Of a stretch of DNA of 64,000 bases, positions 63,224 to 64,000 are shown piece after piece. This DNA is from Treponema socranskii subsp. buccale. GTDB taxonomy: Bacteria > Spirochaetota > Spirochaetia > Treponematales > Treponemataceae. The position numbers were made by a program, and so were the translations under genes. How positions within the stretch are numbered: the first letter of the stretch is position 1; every line of letters begins with the position of its first letter. The stretch spans positions 124,001-188,000 of the forward strand of contig NZ_CP054258.1 of NCBI RefSeq assembly GCF_024181585.1, written 5' to 3'. The notes below the pieces were generated by a model, which saw only the letters and a list, made by a program, of their open reading frames with translations, searched no databases and was not told the origin of the DNA.

Positions 63224-63547
63224 ATGGCAAGCATCATTTTGGGGGTAATCGGGTTATTTTTTGTTTTGTTGGGATTAATTCCGCTGTTGGGAATTATGAA
63301 TTGGCTGGGAATTCCCTTACTGGTTATAGGATTAGCGTTCGGGATTGCAGGTATTGTGAAAAATAAAAGACGCGGTGCAAATATTGCCGGAACAATAATT
63401 TGCGGTATTTTTATGATTATCGGTACGGTCAGACTTATAGTCGGAGCTTCCATGATGACAAATGCCGCAAAAGCTCTGCCGAATACGGTTGAAAAATTGG
63501 ATAATACAATTGAAAAGCTGAATGATCTTTCAAATTCGTTAAACTAA
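63224..63547 (+). CDS. Small membrane protein, DUF4190-like
   Basis: 107 aa. Three hydrophobic segments (about 3-20, 25-45, 52-75) with a basic loop KNKRRG, then a short amphipathic tail (VEKLDNTIEKLNDLSNS) that may form a coiled coil. AAGGAGG precedes the ATG. No function known. Likely co-transcribed with the lipoprotein gene 17 bp downstream. Confidence 0.75.
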   Translation: MASIILGVIGLFFVLLGLIPLLGIMNWLGIPLLVIGLAFGIAGIVKNKRRGANIAGTIICGIFMIIGTVRLIVGASMMTNAAKALPNTVEKLDNTIEKLNDLSNSLN

Positions 63548-63564
63548 AACCGTGCAGGAGTTTT

Positions 63565-64000
63565 TATGAAAAAAATTATTATTCGGATATGTGTTTTTGC
63601 AGCATGTATGAGTCTTTTTACCGGCTGTATGTCTACCGGGACAAAAAACGAAGAGATTGTTTATACGGAAATAGACGGTAATCAAGATAATTGTAAAAGT
63701 ATTGCAACAGAAAAGATAGAAGCCGGTAGTAAATGGTTTAAAATAATAAATGCATCTATTAGCAAATACGGAGATTCCGAATGCTCTGTCAGCGGTATAA
63801 TAGTTAATGCAACATCGTTTATACAAGACAATCCCGATTTTTTTGAGCGAATTGAATTCGACAAAAAATATACAGTATATATAAAACTGAAAAAAGAAAG
63901 GTTTTTCCTGTTTTTCGTAGATACATCGCTTGTATTAGAAAGAATTGAAGGATTAAGAACCGTAGACGAAATAAGAACAGAAAAAGCCGAAAAAGAGGCT
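63565..64000 (+). CDS. Lipoprotein of unknown function (3' end outside window)
   Basis: Open from ATG 63565 to the right edge (145 codons). AGGAG is 7 bp upstream. Signal peptide with lipobox LFTGC (Cys21). The mature part is hydrophilic with a hydrophobic patch (RFFLFFVDTSLVLE); no known domain recognised. AT-rich like the two preceding genes. Confidence 0.75.

Overview
The window comes from a spirochaete, most probably a Treponema. The evidence is an FlaB-type core flagellin behind a sigma-28-like promoter, relaxed spirochaetal lipoboxes, and treponemal families such as type III glutamine synthetase, a Bpt/ATE-type aminoacyl-tRNA-protein transferase and tripartite tricarboxylate transporters. 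Base composition is medium GC with several AT-rich patches. I saw no rRNA, tRNA or CRISPR array.

Layout. 1-3.1 kb: 5' part of a repeat-rich surface lipoprotein gene (runs off the left edge), with an IS110-family element and candidate bridge RNA directly upstream. 3.3-4.8 kb: response regulator gene and a broken histidine kinase. 5-7.3 kb: thymidine kinase, an orphan TRAP binding protein and a fucose mutarotase. 7.36-8.60 kb: a complete ISAs1-family insertion sequence with exact 9-bp target duplication, then a diguanylate cyclase. 10-14 kb: four-gene minus-strand operon (RNA methyltransferase, TetR regulator, DUF763, RsmI-like methyltransferase). 14-18.2 kb: repeats, patatin, Bpt-like transferase, argC and a DNA alkylation repair protein. 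18.3-20.8 kb: ABC exporter plus pyrF. 21.2-28.3 kb: operon for a lipoprotein flavin reductase, an aldolase of the DapA/NAL family, a TctCBA transporter and a truncated flavoprotein paralog, ended by a strong terminator. 28.4-36.9 kb: fused PyrK-PyrD, orphan XRE protein, S1-domain protein, BASS symporter, CDP-alcohol phosphatidyltransferase, metallophosphoesterase and type III glutamine synthetase. 36.9-45.4 kb: Liv-type ABC transporter with dihydroxyacetone-kinase-like subunits, a CyuA-like Fe-S enzyme and a GntR regulator, behind one promoter with a perfect palindrome. 45.5-50.8 kb: purD, a zinc-ribbon membrane protein, KdgT permease, LarA-family racemase and a degenerate Nudix protein. 51-56.5 kb: flaB, peroxiredoxin, a repeat island, an amino-acid racemase, argJ and argB. 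56.9-62.8 kb: argD, an AT-rich nuclease-like gene and gatCAB. 62.9-64 kb: XRE regulator, small membrane protein and a lipoprotein cut by the right edge.

Metabolic links. argC, argJ, argB and argD cover the acetylated arginine route up to acetylornithine; pyrKD and pyrF are pyrimidine steps; gatCAB makes Gln-tRNA/Asn-tRNA. Two transporter operons (21-28 kb and 37-45 kb) and the KdgT-LarA pair look like uptake-plus-catabolism modules for carboxylates or small hydroxy compounds whose substrates cannot be read from sequence.

Cross-cutting signals. (1) Many genes lack a Shine-Dalgarno and carry a TTGnnn-N17-TAnnnT promoter placed so that transcription should begin at or within a few bases of the start codon, i.e. 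leaderless mRNAs. (2) Three intergenic repeat families are visible: a ~275-bp element with 20-bp terminal inverted repeats, an 83-bp repeat, and a ~141-bp multi-hairpin element whose stems show compensatory changes. (3) Two unrelated genes have perfect palindromes with the same 7-nt spacer pattern right at the predicted transcription start.
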